A stretch of DNA of 64,000 bases from positions 36,333,918-36,397,917 of the forward strand of contig CM026426.1 of the NCBI GenBank assembly GCA_014871385.1, read 5' to 3'. This stretch comes from Ceratodon purpureus. Its lineage: Eukaryota; Streptophyta; Bryopsida; Pseudoditrichales; Ditrichaceae. The position numbers and the translations under genes were made by a program. Under the pieces are notes generated by a model. That model worked only from the letters and a program-made list of their open reading frames with translations. It made no database searches and was not told where the DNA came from. Below, piece by piece: positions 35,269 through 46,201 of this stretch. How positions within the stretch are numbered: position 1 is the first letter of the stretch; the number at the start of each line of letters is the position of its first letter.

Positions 35269-36539
35269 GAGCAGTGAGCAGGGAACACAAAATTTTCTGT
35301 TGGAAATGACATTGTGAGCAGAAATGTTTTGGCCGTCTTTTAGATTGTAGAGCCTATTACCGTGGAAATTTGGCTTGGTACTTTCATTAAAAAAAAAACT
35401 TGAATACAAAATGTGGCTCACCGTAAAGTTGAGCTATGTAGTCCAAACCCGCATATTAGCATTAGGTCTTCGTCTTACTCTTTTGGTCTGTCTCGATTTT
35501 AGATGCTAAATGGTTAAGTTGACTCATGACGCTCTGACTCTGATAAAACATCTTGAAAGTCTGAAATATCCAGAGACGCCGACAATCGAGGGTTACCATC
35601 AGAAATTACATCAATAGACGTGAAAGTTGAACTAAGACGCAAAAAGTAGTAATGGTTTTGGTCTTGCTCAGCTATTGCTTTTCCACTTAGGAACTCTATG
35701 CATCCAAGCAAACGCACATTGTCCTCCGTCCACTCTATCAAGGCTCAATTGGATCGAAAGACCTAATTCCTCTGTTAAACGTCAAAAGATACTTCAACCT
35801 GCTTTCCGATCCGCCGGTCTTTCTCTTCATAATCACCCTCCAAACATATTCTTGCAACTCCTAATTGTGCCACAGCAACCCATCCTGCAATTACATTGTA
35901 CGCATAGAAGTCATACAAATCAAAACACGTTGTTATTATATTTAGATTTCTAACCGAGAGAAGTCAAAACCAAAACAACATTGATAAAGCCACAATACAT
36001 ACATTGCTCCAACAATGCATTCCAATACAGAGCAGCACGCAAATGCAGTTTCAAACTAAAGAAGACAAAGGTAAATGATAAACCTAGAGCATTTTGGAGT
36101 CTACCGGCATTAGTGACTTGATCTCTTGTCTTGGAGTTGCTAAGGTCTCCTCAGTCACTTGGGTTTCAGCAAGTGATTGAGGAAGAGGAGAAGATTTTAT
36201 GACTGCAATGCATCCAAAATATTTTTTCAAATAAATGTGGTTCTCTTTAAAATTCCAGTATTTATATCAGCAACAAAGTCTAGACCAACTCCACAAGTGT
36301 GTCTCTATCTTGGAAGCTCAACACTTTAGGTGACTCATTACTTTCATATCTGGACAACATATTCAAAGCTTGGATGCGCCAAAAGTGGGGAATGCAGGGC
36401 ATTTTGCACTTGGATATACTTGCAATCCTTGATTCATAATTTAAATATCAGTTTGATTTATCAACATATCAAAATTGTCTAATCTTCTACTTTATTGTGA
36501 CAAAACTGTACTTCCTTCATTGTCACAAAAATCAAGACG
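35269..36539. other. No firm gene; possible minus-strand exons
   Basis: A minus-strand frame at 35,741-35,514 (VRLLGCIEFLSGKAIAEQ...) and fragments around 36,420-36,300 (ALNMLSRYESNESPKVLSF) could be exons related to the kinase-like gene next to it, but splice sites are not clear. Confidence 0.3.
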
Positions 36540-38618
36540 TTAAGTAAAAGAGATATTACAAGGAACGATGAAAATTTTGTAATAAGATGATATATGAAGA
36601 TGAAAAACCTTTGCTACAACGGACAGTCCTCCAAATCTACACCACCAAACAGAAGCACTTAAAGCTCTTTGACCAATTTCTACGAACAAGATAGGAGTCG
36701 GAATGCTATTACTCAAAAACACTTGGTCTTCAAATGAAGCAAATGGATGAAGAAGCCATGTAAGAGGAATGTATTTGCACCACATCACCTTGGATATGAT
36801 AGGATTACACAATGAAATTTAACCAAACTACAAACAGAGCTATTATCACACTTGGATGCAAACTAGCAAGCTTATCAGCAAAATATTTGCAAAGTCACAA
36901 TTTCACTAGGGCCAAATGGCGTAAGTGGGTAAATTATATTCAAAGTGATGTAATGTAGAAAACATAAGGCATCTAACTAATATCATAAGCATATTTGATT
37001 AGAATAAGCATTCCCAAATGAGTTTTGTTTGCTTAAAACATCTACCTCTTCAATTCAACAATTGCGATGGTGAAAATCAATTAAAGAAAATACTTGCAAA
37101 AGTATTCCGGATTGCTTTCCTTGTGAATATGTCGAGGCCTACATCCATCAACCAAAACACAAACATTGTTCTTGTTGTCCTCCACCAAAACTTCATTCCA
37201 TGCATGTGGCATATGATCCATATAGTCTCGCACCCCTTCACATGGAATTACAAGATCCGCTCTATCACACAACTATTGCACACTCAAACAATCCATTAAT
37301 TATCAAATGCATTTGTATGTCAAGTAAAAGATGTAATAGAGCTCAAAAATGCTCTAACCACAAATTTAGATGTAATCTTTAGGTTATATCCATGTAAAAA
37401 TGTAGGAGCCCGACAAATTTCATTCAACTACATTCAATAGATTTTTATAATCATAGCAAGAAAATGCTGATGATTGTCATTCACAATATTGAGTCATCAA
37501 ACCAACAAAATAGGAAAAGGGAGATAGTGTGTGAAACTTGATTGTACTATGCATAATTTTTTTTAAGAGAAGTAGGAAATGTATTGCATTCCTTGAGGAG
37601 TATTGCGCATGGTCGACACACTTCAAATTATAAAGATCCAAGAAGAAGCACATGTAATTTTCAAGTGGGTGCCATTGTGCATCAATCTCAGCATCTAGCT
37701 CTTGGCAGCAAACATTGTACAATCTTAAGGCAGGAGAAGGCCTTCATGGAGCTCAACTGTGAGGTCAACATTGCAAATGAGGCGGCAATGAAGGCAGCAG
37801 AGGCCACAACAGAGGAGGTAACAATGATAGAAACCATGAAGCTAAACAAAATGGTATCCCAATGTAAAACTCACCATCTCATCACATAAATATTTTGGTG
37901 TTCCATCCCCGCCTATCTGTACATCCCAAGGTAGAAGTCCAATTCATTCCAAATTTGATTCATTATTAGAATCTTGATTCTCCAGGACTTCCCTAACCTT
38001 GTGGCCTTTGAGCATGTGATCTACTACAACTTTGTTCATTTATTAACAAGCATTGAAAACATTCTTTACAAACTTGGAGACTCTTCCACCCGAACATTTG
38101 TTTGCGAGTTGCAACAAGTGAAGGTCGAAGTGCAACTTCCACTATTTGTGAAGTAGTGGAAATCTTTAGAGTGAAGTTGTAGCTATCGGAAGTAGACATC
38201 CCTACATATATTTGACCCTTCAAGAATGATATGTTATGAGAGGTAAGTACGGTTCATCAACATGTATATGGTCGAGAAAGATATTGCAAGGACTACATCT
38301 TCATCAAGACAAATTCCATCATTCATATGAAGAAAACCTTTGTTCATTACAACTGCTAATTATGAGCAACAAGTATACAATCCTTGCCGAAAGACACAAT
38401 TATCAAATATTAAAATGACTAGTCCCCCAACTCTTTGAGTGGCTTTGTTGAATAAGATTACTTTCTGCAATTTGTTGACACATATTCTTAGCTTCAATAC
38501 AGCTCTGCCAAGTGGATTTAATACAAAATGTGTGCTCCGTACCTGAAAGAAGTTTTAATCCTTCCCTTGTAAAGTTAGAAGGCTCGATGCTTGCTATTGA
38601 ATCATCAAACCTAGGCAT
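36540..38618 (-). pseudogene. Protein-kinase-like gene remnant (Raf/EDR1-like features)
   Basis: Three separated minus-strand segments look like exons of one gene. Near 37,720-37,640: CQELDAEIDAQWHPLENY. Near 37,272-37,090: CDRADLVIPCEGVRDYMD, MPHAWNEVLVEDN and VLVDGCRPRHIHKESNPEYF, which resembles the transglutaminase-like EDR1 domain of plant Raf-type kinases. Near 36,680-36,590: EIGQRALSASVWWCRFGGL then SVVAKVFH, a degenerate glycine loop followed by the kinase VAxK lysine block. A further segment at 38,618-38,403 (EAKNMCQQIAESNLIQQ) may be the N-terminal side. The catalytic loop and DFG were not found, so it is probably decayed. Family assignment is tentative. Confidence 0.4.
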
Positions 38619-41065
38619 ACGAGGCTATTTTGTGAGCGGTGAGGAGTGAGTGGTGAATTCTCGATTATTTTGATAAATATTTGATTTAGAGCAGTAAATT
38701 TGTGGTATTTTTTTAAGCCAAAAATATTTTTGGATTTTTTTTCTAAATATAGTTGACAATAGAACCTATGACAGTAGACAATTTCAGTGGATATCTGTTG
38801 GGAAATCAATTCTATGGCCGTGGAAAACTTGGAACTACTACACTACAGAGGAAGGGTCTATGGCCGTGCAATGTTGTGATGAATAGCCATTGGAAGTTTG
38901 GATGTATGACCATAGAAATTTTATCCTCGCTAATAAGTGAATATTGTTTATTGTAATTTATAATAAGGATAGAAAATGAATCTCATTGCTTGGCCTAAAA
39001 TGAAACTTGCTGCTGTAATTGAAAAGACATATACCATGATAATAAACTTGAATATCATGATTAGTACTATTTCAAGGTTGGAAAAAAATATAAGTTGTAG
39101 TATAATCACACTTATTGTTGCACTGAAATGAGACTTCCTAAATTATGCTAGTAAGACTTAAAGACGCGGAAAAAAATAGACTTACTCTTACGTGAATGCA
39201 GACTTATTGTTTAGACAAAAAGAGACTTATCTGATTCAAAAAAAGAATTATTCAGCATTGCATTCCTCCTTGTCAGCAAGGTCTATAACAGGGACATGAG
39301 TAGAGACCTTATATGAAAATTCTTGTTTGAAACTTTGGTCTTTCGAGCGGAATATGTATGTGTTTGAGAACCAAAATCAAATGTAGGACTATGAGTTGCT
39401 TAACTTGTTTCTTCTTTCTTTCCTAGCGTATTCTTCCTTTTTTTGAGCTTGTGGGTGGTTAAGGCCCAGATTAGATTTTGGTGGTCCCTAGTAACTTTGG
39501 GTTGTTTTTGGGCTAATAATTTGGGGGGGAATTTACCAACAAAGGAGCAGTTGATGCCCTTCAAGTATGCATGCCCTAGGTGTTATTCCATTGTTGGTAT
39601 CTGCCACTAACAGCTTCAGATTTCATTGTCGGGTCATACACTTTTATACCCTTTCTCTAGAAGACCTGGATTGGTAACTCCTAAGTTCAGAATACCCGGA
39701 CTTGTGGATTGAGCACCTCGATTATCAGCAGACCGGATGATATCCGGAATCTTTTGCGGGTTCAATAACCAGTACCGCCTATGCATGGTCGGTGAGGCCC
39801 GATGTTAATGTCCTGGGCTAGTATCTATACTGTACTTGAATCAGATAAAGAAGACCCGCATGACATATCGGACCAAATGATATACCTAAGCGGCTCATAT
39901 CCGCAGTGGGTTATATACCCACGTGAAATTTCTCTTTTTTGCAATGCGGATGTGTGTAGTAAATATGTTGTGCCAGTTATTTACATGGCATTTGTCGCTT
40001 GAGTAGATTTCGAGTTAACTGTTATTATCTCATAGTAGTGGTAGATGAAATATGCTCACTTTCCCGTCATAAGTTGGATTCACATTCACTAGTTCAATAT
40101 CACAGCCTCATGCAACAATGTAGACATGAATTGCAAACCCAAGAACACTATGAACCATGATATCACTAGTAGAAATCAAGTCTAATAGGACGACATGAAT
40201 GACCGCAGTTAGAGTCATTGCAGACACAGTGTGACAAAATATGACGAGCCCCTTCATTGTCTTCCTGGACCCGTCATTCCCCGTCCTTGGTCATTCAGGA
40301 CCGAATTCACTTCGGCAATAAACGTGCTTTTTGGGGAGAGTGCCTGTTCTTCAGGTTCAGGTTGTGTACACTTGGCGACATTCATTTCACACCTCTTTCT
40401 TTCCTTTTGCGCATATTCAACAAGTAGATTGGTGATGTTCAACCCCTGGACATTGTATTACTGTTCACTACAGGAATTTTCATACGTATCGCATGTCCGC
40501 ATGGAGGTAGATTTCTATGTACGAAGCCCCTTTTTGCGGGTCCAACAGCACAACGTGTCATGCAAGCCACATTGGAATGCGTTGTTTCGTTTTTGACCTG
40601 GAGCTGGATCAGCTCCACCGATTTGACAAGTGTAGCTCAGAGAGGGCCTCCAGGCTAATTAATTTATTGAACAATTCCCGGTCTTATTTGATAATCTGCT
40701 TTAATCCACGTGTCCCTTCATTGAATTTTCGGAAATTCGGTTCTATATATCAAATTGCAGTCAGAGCCGCATTTTCATTTCTCGAGAAGCAAAATCCAAA
40801 TCAGAAATGCTTATATACAGAGAGGAATCCACTTTAGAGTGGTGGAAAACTAACACACTCTTTCAAGAATCAAAGAATGTAAACTTCTTACATGCGCTAG
40901 TCTAACGTTCTCGAACCCCAACTTACATTGTACTGTTCTTCTCCTTCGGTGTGTCCTCCACTAGGATGTCTGATCCACCGCCATCGCATATGTTATTTGA
41001 TAACAACCCGAAACACATCAGATGATCCAGGTTCAGTCTTTCAAGAAAGTAAGTGCCTTTGTCCA
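38619..41065. other. Mostly noncoding; one exon-like minus frame at 40,254-40,442
   Basis: 38,620-40,200 has only short frames. At 40,442-40,254 the minus strand reads ITNLLVEYAQKERKRCEMNV and PEPEEQALSPKSTF up to a stop, which could be a downstream exon of the minus-strand host gene at 46.2-47.7 kb. The rest shows no recognisable feature. Confidence 0.35.
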
Positions 41066-41073
41066 GAGAACAC
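41066..41073. repeat. Left target-site duplication of the hAT element
   Basis: GAGAACAC, identical to 46,194-46,201. Eight bases is the hAT-typical length. Confidence 0.92.
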
Positions 41074-41839
41074 CAGGGTTACCGTGCACGCCGTGCATGA
41101 ACGGAATGCACGGCGTTTTGAGAAATACGTTCGCTTGAACGATCAAGTACGTTCGTCGTGATGAAGGGTTTGAAAAGTCCAACTGCACTAAATGCCTGCA
41201 TTAATTGCCTCTGAACCAGTGAACCGGTAAGCAGCAGTGTGTAGGGTTTCAACTTTCCACTTGCGAGACAACCTTGTGATTATGTTAGTGGCGGTGAGTT
41301 AGTGTTGTGTGCAGGTTTAGGGTTCTTAGTGTGGGCTCGAAATTGTTTCAAGCTCGCTTCAGCAGAGGTAGCTACTAATCATTGTTGGATTTGGAATGCA
41401 GCTGCGGTTGAGAGCTAGCTATCAGATACAGGGATCTCTAGCTTTGTGAAACCGTGGACACAGGGAATTGTCAAATGAGTGCAAGCTAGTTGCAAACCAT
41501 CCTAACACAGCTTACAGGACTTTCAATTCTGCAACGCATGTAAGCTTTCAGTTTACTTGGCAACCCAACTTATCATTTTTAGAACAAGTCCTTTCTCTAA
41601 TCTGAAAGTTATGCTTGGTGATCTCGAGAGTGTTTGTGAACTGAAATTTTATACTTGCTGAGAGTGGGATTTTGAATGACCTTTCTGGACTGCTGTTGGG
41701 TTTTCTTGTTTCAGCAAGTTCGAGGACTTCAACGTAACATTCTCCGGGACATTTTGTGGCAACCATGAAGCAGTGAAAAGAATTGTACAGGGTAAACAGA
41801 GGAGCTTGCTGCATACAGGTTTCTCTAATACTTTCCATC
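41074..41839 (+). promoter_or_regulatory. Left end and leader of the hAT transposase gene
   Basis: The subterminal 90 bases carry GC-rich words (GTGCACG, GAACGG, ACGTTCG). The following sequence up to the ATG has no ORF on the plus strand and contains acceptor-like sites (TGTGCAG at about 41,316; GCATACAG at 41,818), so a 5' untranslated intron is likely. Confidence 0.4.
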
Positions 41840-43771
41840 ATGTCAACTTCCAAGGATTCGTCTTCTGGGAATAGTGGATTAAGAAAATGGCCTCCTAGTA
41901 ATTGTCTTGAGTGGAACTGCGTTAATTGCCTTGCTCCACCACAGAAAATTGGTGGAACATGGCATGTTCAATGCAAATTTTGTTCCAAGGAGTTTCGAGC
42001 TTCATCTTCTGAGAGAATAAGGGATCATTTGATGAGTGTGAAAAGAAATATCCAGCAATGTCCAAGTGTTCCAGATAATGTGAGGGCAAATTTAATGGCT
42101 GCACATTCAGTGAAAGAGCCCAAGAAACGTAGAATGATGGATGCTGTGGTTAATCTTGATAAGGAAGTTCCTCTTCTTTGTGATGGAAGTATACAATCAC
42201 GAGAGCAAGTAGATGAGGCGATAGCAGAATTTTTTTATGGATGTGGGATTCCTTTTAATGTGTCAAGGTCACCATTTTTCAGAAAAATGGTTGATGCTCT
42301 TAGAAGGTACCAAGGAGGTTACAATCCACCGGAATTTAATAGACTGCGTACAACTCTTTTACAAGATGTAAAAGAGAAGCTACAATCGCAAATGGAACCC
42401 ATTCGTAATAGTTGGGATACATATGGGTGTACCATTACATCTGATAGTTGGAGTAGCACAACTAATAGATCACTTCTGAATATATTGTGCGTTAGTCCCC
42501 AAGGTGAATACTTTCTGAAATCAATAGACACAAGTGCTGAAGAAAAGTCAGGTCTAATCATTGCGAAACAATTAATAGAAGCCTTGGAAGAAGTTGGAGC
42601 TGCTAAAGTAGTTCAAGTCATTACAGACAATGCTGCAAATTGTAAAAGAGCAGGTTCTTTGATTGAGGAACAGTTTCCTCACATTACATGGAGCGGTTGT
42701 ACAGCCCATGGATTAGACTTGGTACTAGAAGATTTGGGAAAATTATCATGGGCATGGACTGTAATTCAAGAAGCGAAACTGATTGCAAAATTCATTACAA
42801 ATCATCATCGCAGTCAAGCTCTCTTTAGAGTATTTTCAAGTCAAGATAGAAATTTAGAAATCTTGAGGCCTGGAGAAACCAGATTTGCTACAAATTTTAT
42901 CTTGGTAGAGCGTTTGGTACAGCTAAAACTACCATTACAACGGATGGTACTAAGTGAAGGATGGTTCACTTGGCAACTTGATAGTGGTTTGGAGACGAAG
43001 CGATTAATAGAGTCGTCTATTACTAGTGGTGCTTTTTGGAGGGATGCAGCTCTCTTGGTTCGGGTTTCTCTACCTATTATCAACCTGTTGAGATTGGTAG
43101 ATTCTGGTAAACCAACGGTTGGTAAATTTTTTGAACACATGAACCAATTGATTGAACATGTGCGAGGGTTGCAAGACATAGACGGCTTACAACCATGTAT
43201 GAAAGAAGAAATTGAAGACATACTTCAAGAACGGTGGCGTTTTATGCATAGTCCTATGCATGCTGCCGGGTTTGTCTTGGATCCACAGTGGAAAGGCACA
43301 GGTCAAGAGAAAGATGTTGAGGCCATGGAGGGATTTCGCATAATTAGAAACAAGTTTTTTCCAGATGTTCGAGATCAAGCTATTGTGGAGAAACAACTAG
43401 CACTTTATCGGAGTTCACAAGGTTTGTTTGCAGATCCAGCAGCAACTCTAGTTGCAAAAGAAATACCAGCACATGCATGGTGGAGTTCTTATGGGGCAGG
43501 CACTCCGCAATTACAAGCTATGGCTACGAGAATTTTGAGTCAGGTAACAGTTGCCTCAGCTTGCGAGCGCAACTGGTCACAATTTGATTTTATTCATAGC
43601 AAGCGGCGTAATAGATTGACAAAAGACAGAGCTTCGGATTTGGTCTTTGTTTTCAGCACATTGCGGTTGAAAGAAAAAGTGTTTGATCTGGATTATAAAG
43701 AGCCTTTCATTGAATGGGAAGACTCTGATGATGAGATAGAAGAGATAGAGGATTTGCATTTATGTGGATAA
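41840..43771 (+). CDS. hAT transposase (BED finger, DUF659, hAT C-terminal domain), intact
   Basis: The ATG at 41,840 gives about 643 residues with no stop. I chose it because the upstream 19 codons of the open frame lack an ATG and follow an acceptor-like site. A BED-type zinc finger sits near residues 20-75 (CVNCL, HVQCKFCSKEF, RIRDHLMS). DUF659 begins at FFYGCGIPFNVSRSPFF and has TSDSWSSTTNRSLLN with the first catalytic Asp and VITDNAANCKRAG with the second. The CTAHGLDLVLEDLG and RPGETRFATNFILVERL blocks follow. The C-terminal dimerisation block reads WWSSYG, ATRILSQVTVASACERNWSQ and IHSKRRNRLT. A short acidic tail ends the protein. It excises and integrates the element by cut-and-paste in the nucleus. 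All key blocks are present, so it may be active. Confidence 0.92.
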   Translation: MSTSKDSSSGNSGLRKWPPSNCLEWNCVNCLAPPQKIGGTWHVQCKFCSKEFRASSSERIRDHLMSVKRNIQQCPSVPDNVRANLMAAHSVKEPKKRRMMDAVVNLDKEVPLLCDGSIQSREQVDEAIAEFFYGCGIPFNVSRSPFFRKMVDALRRYQGGYNPPEFNRLRTTLLQDVKEKLQSQMEPIRNSWDTYGCTITSDSWSSTTNRSLLNILCVSPQGEYFLKSIDTSAEEKSGLIIAKQLIEALEEVGAAKVVQVITDNAANCKRAGSLIEEQFPHITWSGCTAHGLDLVLEDLGKLSWAWTVIQEAKLIAKFITNHHRSQALFRVFSSQDRNLEILRPGETRFATNFILVERLVQLKLPLQRMVLSEGWFTWQLDSGLETKRLIESSITSGAFWRDAALLVRVSLPIINLLRLVDSGKPTVGKFFEHMNQLIEHVRGLQDIDGLQPCMKEEIEDILQERWRFMHSPMHAAGFVLDPQWKGTGQEKDVEAMEGFRIIRNKFFPDVRDQAIVEKQLALYRSSQGLFADPAATLVAKEIPAHAWWSSYGAGTPQLQAMATRILSQVTVASACERNWSQFDFIHSKRRNRLTKDRASDLVFVFSTLRLKEKVFDLDYKEPFIEWEDSDDEIEEIEDLHLCG

Positions 43772-43775
43772 TCAC

Positions 43776-43852
43776 AGTATGTGCAAAATTGGGAGTGGTA
43801 TGCGGTGGATGGGCAGTTGAACGGGACGGTCCATTGCAACTACCCCGGCCTG
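43776..43852 (+). other. Exon-like segment of unknown origin inside the hAT element
   Basis: Directly after the transposase stop, an acceptor-like ATCACAG precedes an open segment (VQNWEWYAVDGQLNG) that ends at a strong donor GGTAAGT at 43,853. It may be the first exon of the captured transcript. No family recognised. Confidence 0.4.
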
Positions 43853-43947
43853 GTAAGTCTGCACATCTCAGCAGTGTTTGCATTTACATTATATTTCATG
43901 CTCTTTGATTATTTTATGCTTCTTTCCCCCTCCTCCTGTATGACAAG

Positions 43948-43999
43948 CAATGATGCTGTGGAGATGGCTAAGCAGCTTGCTTTGAAGGAAGGTTTGCAG
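43948..43999 (+). pseudogene. Probable captured cysteine-synthase (OAS-TL) exon
   Basis: A 52-base exon-like piece between an AG (43,947) and a GTGAGT donor (44,000) reads SNDAVEMAKQLALKEGLQ. Plant O-acetylserine(thiol)lyases have a closely similar helix (SSDEAVETAKQLALKEGL) just before the VGISSGAA loop, and often an intron nearby. Only this exon is present, so no enzyme can be made. Assignment from one short motif. Confidence 0.5.
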
Positions 44000-44084
44000 G
44001 TGAGTGGATTATTTTATCCGGGAAGAAGCTGAGGAAAGAAGCATTAAACTGCGACAGGAATTTGTGTTTTGTTCGACTTCGAGT

Positions 44085-45210
44085 GGCCGACATGGCTGAA
44101 CGTCTCAGTGAAGCCGTTCAAGATGCCAGGCCGCTGCTCCTGAAAGTAGGATTTCTTACACCAGTGTGTATTTGATCAATGTTTTTCGTTAGTTGTGTGT
44201 TCGAAGTTGCTAATGATATGTCACGGGATGTGCTCTGCAGGTCCAGGCCATGGCCAGCGATGTTGAACCACTGCTGAAAGAGGTGCGAGCGGGAGGGCTT
44301 CTCAAGGACTTCGAGAAGTTGACCAAGGTTGCTGCGGAGGCAGGACGTGATTTTAGGTAATTGGTGCATGCTTCTGGTCGTTTTTTTCCCTTCCTTTGCC
44401 ATGTCTTAATGATTTATTTGAGTGGGATTTTGTTGCTGCCTTGCATTTGGCATGTAGAGCCTGCTCACACAGCTTTTTGCAGTATAATCAGATTTGGATA
44501 GCTCGCATTGAGGTCGTAATTGTAACTGGAACATAAGCACAGCCTGCTTGTGGAATCAACTTGTCATGATATAATGTTGTCAAACAAGATGCGTCGTTCC
44601 TATGGACACCCTCTTTTTTTACTTTAGAATTCGAAGAGATTGGATTTATTGATTCTCCGGAGTCGCATCGAAACCATGCTTGTGAACATTTCTGATGAGA
44701 AGTGATTATTGGTTCAGTAGGTGGCATGTTGGGAATCGTATAGGGAAATGGTAATTATATCCGAATTTCTAGGCAAGACGATGTTTAGAGTTTGTTTGTC
44801 GACTGAAATTTGTACAAGTTTATGGTCACTACACCAGTATGTTAAATGTTGTACTTGCTGTGGCTTCTTGTTTCTCGTTTGCAGTAAACTGAACAAAGAG
44901 GTCCTCACCTCGGATAATACAAAATTACTGCGAGACTCCGTGTCCACGTTAACGAAAACATTGAAACATGTTGAGGTAAGCGTTTTTGTTAGGATCTGTT
45001 TGACCTTTAACTTGGCTTGATTGTCTACGTCAACTCCCTCGATGAATAATATTTCACATGGAAGGTAATTGCGTAGTGCACGCCACTAATGCATCACCTC
45101 GGCGCTTGCAGAGCATCAGCAAAGATGTCAGTGGGGTGACTGGAGATGCAAAAACGAGGAACAACTTGAAACAGCTGATTGAGTCACTGAGCCGGCTTGT
45201 TACAGATTAG
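44085..45210 (+). pseudogene. TGD2: Captured 3' exons of TGD2 (plastid lipid-transport MCE protein)
   Basis: Four exons with GT-AG introns: 44,085-44,145 (MAERLSEAVQDARPLLLK), 44,241-44,356 (VQAMASDVEPLLKEVRAG, LLKDFEKLTKVAAEAG), 44,885-44,975 (KLNKEVLTSDNTKLLRDS, TLTKTLKHVE) and 45,112-45,210 (SISKDVSGVTGD, NNLKQLIESLSRLVTD, stop TAG). This matches the conserved C-terminus of TGD2, the MCE-domain, lipid-binding subunit of the TGD1-2-3 ABC transporter that moves ER-derived lipid across the chloroplast inner envelope. The N-terminal transmembrane segment and the MCE domain are absent. Because the exons lie inside the hAT ends they are transduplicated cargo, not the working gene; the reading frames and splice sites are nevertheless clean. 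Confidence 0.85.
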
Positions 45211-46180
45211 TTAGAAGAGCGAGATCTCAGAAGAGGATTCTTTTTACTTCATTCTTGCACTTATTTATCAATCGCACAATGAGCTTATTAAAGCATTCTG
45301 AATTAGCATAGGTGATGGTTGTTCGCGACTGACTCGCAGTCTCTTGTAAGTACACATCTTTGGCCAGATATTTTGGTCACATCAATGTATCGATCTTTCA
45401 ATCGCTAATTTTGTATTAAAGTTGGAAATTCGTGATCCCTCGATGTTACAGACACAAGAGTGGCAAGGAAAAATGAAAGTTGCAGATGGATGATAAGGAA
45501 AAGGTACCTGTGATATTTTGTAACATTCGATTGGTTTGTGATTGATAGAATTCTTTGCTTGTTTTGATGTGGCTGGTGTTGTGAAATTACATCATCAGAC
45601 CAAAACGAGAAGAGGCTGCGGATTGCTCACGTGGAACTGTATGGTAATGTGGTTCTCATCAATTTTTTGCAACCGGAGAAGTAGCAGAAAGCTGTAAGAT
45701 TCACGAACTATCCTGCAGATCTTAAGCATTTGTTATTGACTTTTGCTGTGGTAATTACAAGCTTTCTTCCTAAGTTGAAAGCGGACGATCACTGTATAGT
45801 CTTTGGATCTCTTCTTGGTACTCCAATGTTGGAAAAACTAGGGGAACATTCTTGAAGAGGATGCAACATTGTAAGATGTGTGCTTGTATAAACGACTCTA
45901 TTTGCCGGTCTAGAAACGGCCAATGGTCTCTAAATCTTGCCTTCTTCGATACAACCTCTGTACTTGCAAATGTGGGCAGTCAAGGTTTGTGTTTTGTTTG
46001 ACTGCGAACCGGTTTGACTGCGAAGAGAGCCGGTTGCTGCCTACGTGGTTCGGTTAGCCGGTTTTTACTGACGTGTCCCTTAAGTCAACGCATGGTCTCG
46101 TGCAGCTCCGTTCGCGAACGCCGTGTCCACCGTTTTTGAACGGCAAATCGTTTTTGTACGTTCGCGTACGTGTGCCCGTT
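45211..46180. other. hAT right noncoding part
   Basis: No ORF of note. It may include the captured 3' untranslated region and downstream DNA of the TGD2 donor gene. The last 100 bases carry the subterminal words CGTTCGCG, GAACGGC and TACGTTCGCG. Confidence 0.4.
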
Positions 46181-46193
46181 CACGGTAACCCAG

Positions 46194-46201
46194 GAGAACA
46201 C
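46194..46201. repeat. Right target-site duplication of the hAT element
   Basis: GAGAACAC, identical to 41,066-41,073. Confidence 0.92.

Larger units (their letters stand above)
41074..46193 (+). mobile_element. Complete hAT transposon (5,120 bp) with captured host exons
   Basis: Ends are inverted (left CAGGGTTACCGTGCACG; right, reverse complement, CTGGGTTACCGTGAACG) and flanked by a perfect 8-bp duplication GAGAACAC. Subterminal regions at both ends share words such as GAACGG and ACGTTCG, likely transposase-binding sites. It holds an uninterrupted DUF659/hAT transposase on plus (41,840-43,771) and then, still before the right end, spliced exons matching the C-terminus of TGD2 and a probable cysteine-synthase exon. 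It lies at the 3' side of a minus-strand host gene. The intact ORF and perfect duplication suggest a recent insertion. Confidence 0.9.

Noticed and set aside
43776-45210. TGD2 as a normal host gene with a hAT in its intron
   Set aside because: The right hAT end and matching GAGAACAC duplication lie beyond the last TGD2 exon, and no MCE-domain exons are found to the left of 41,066.
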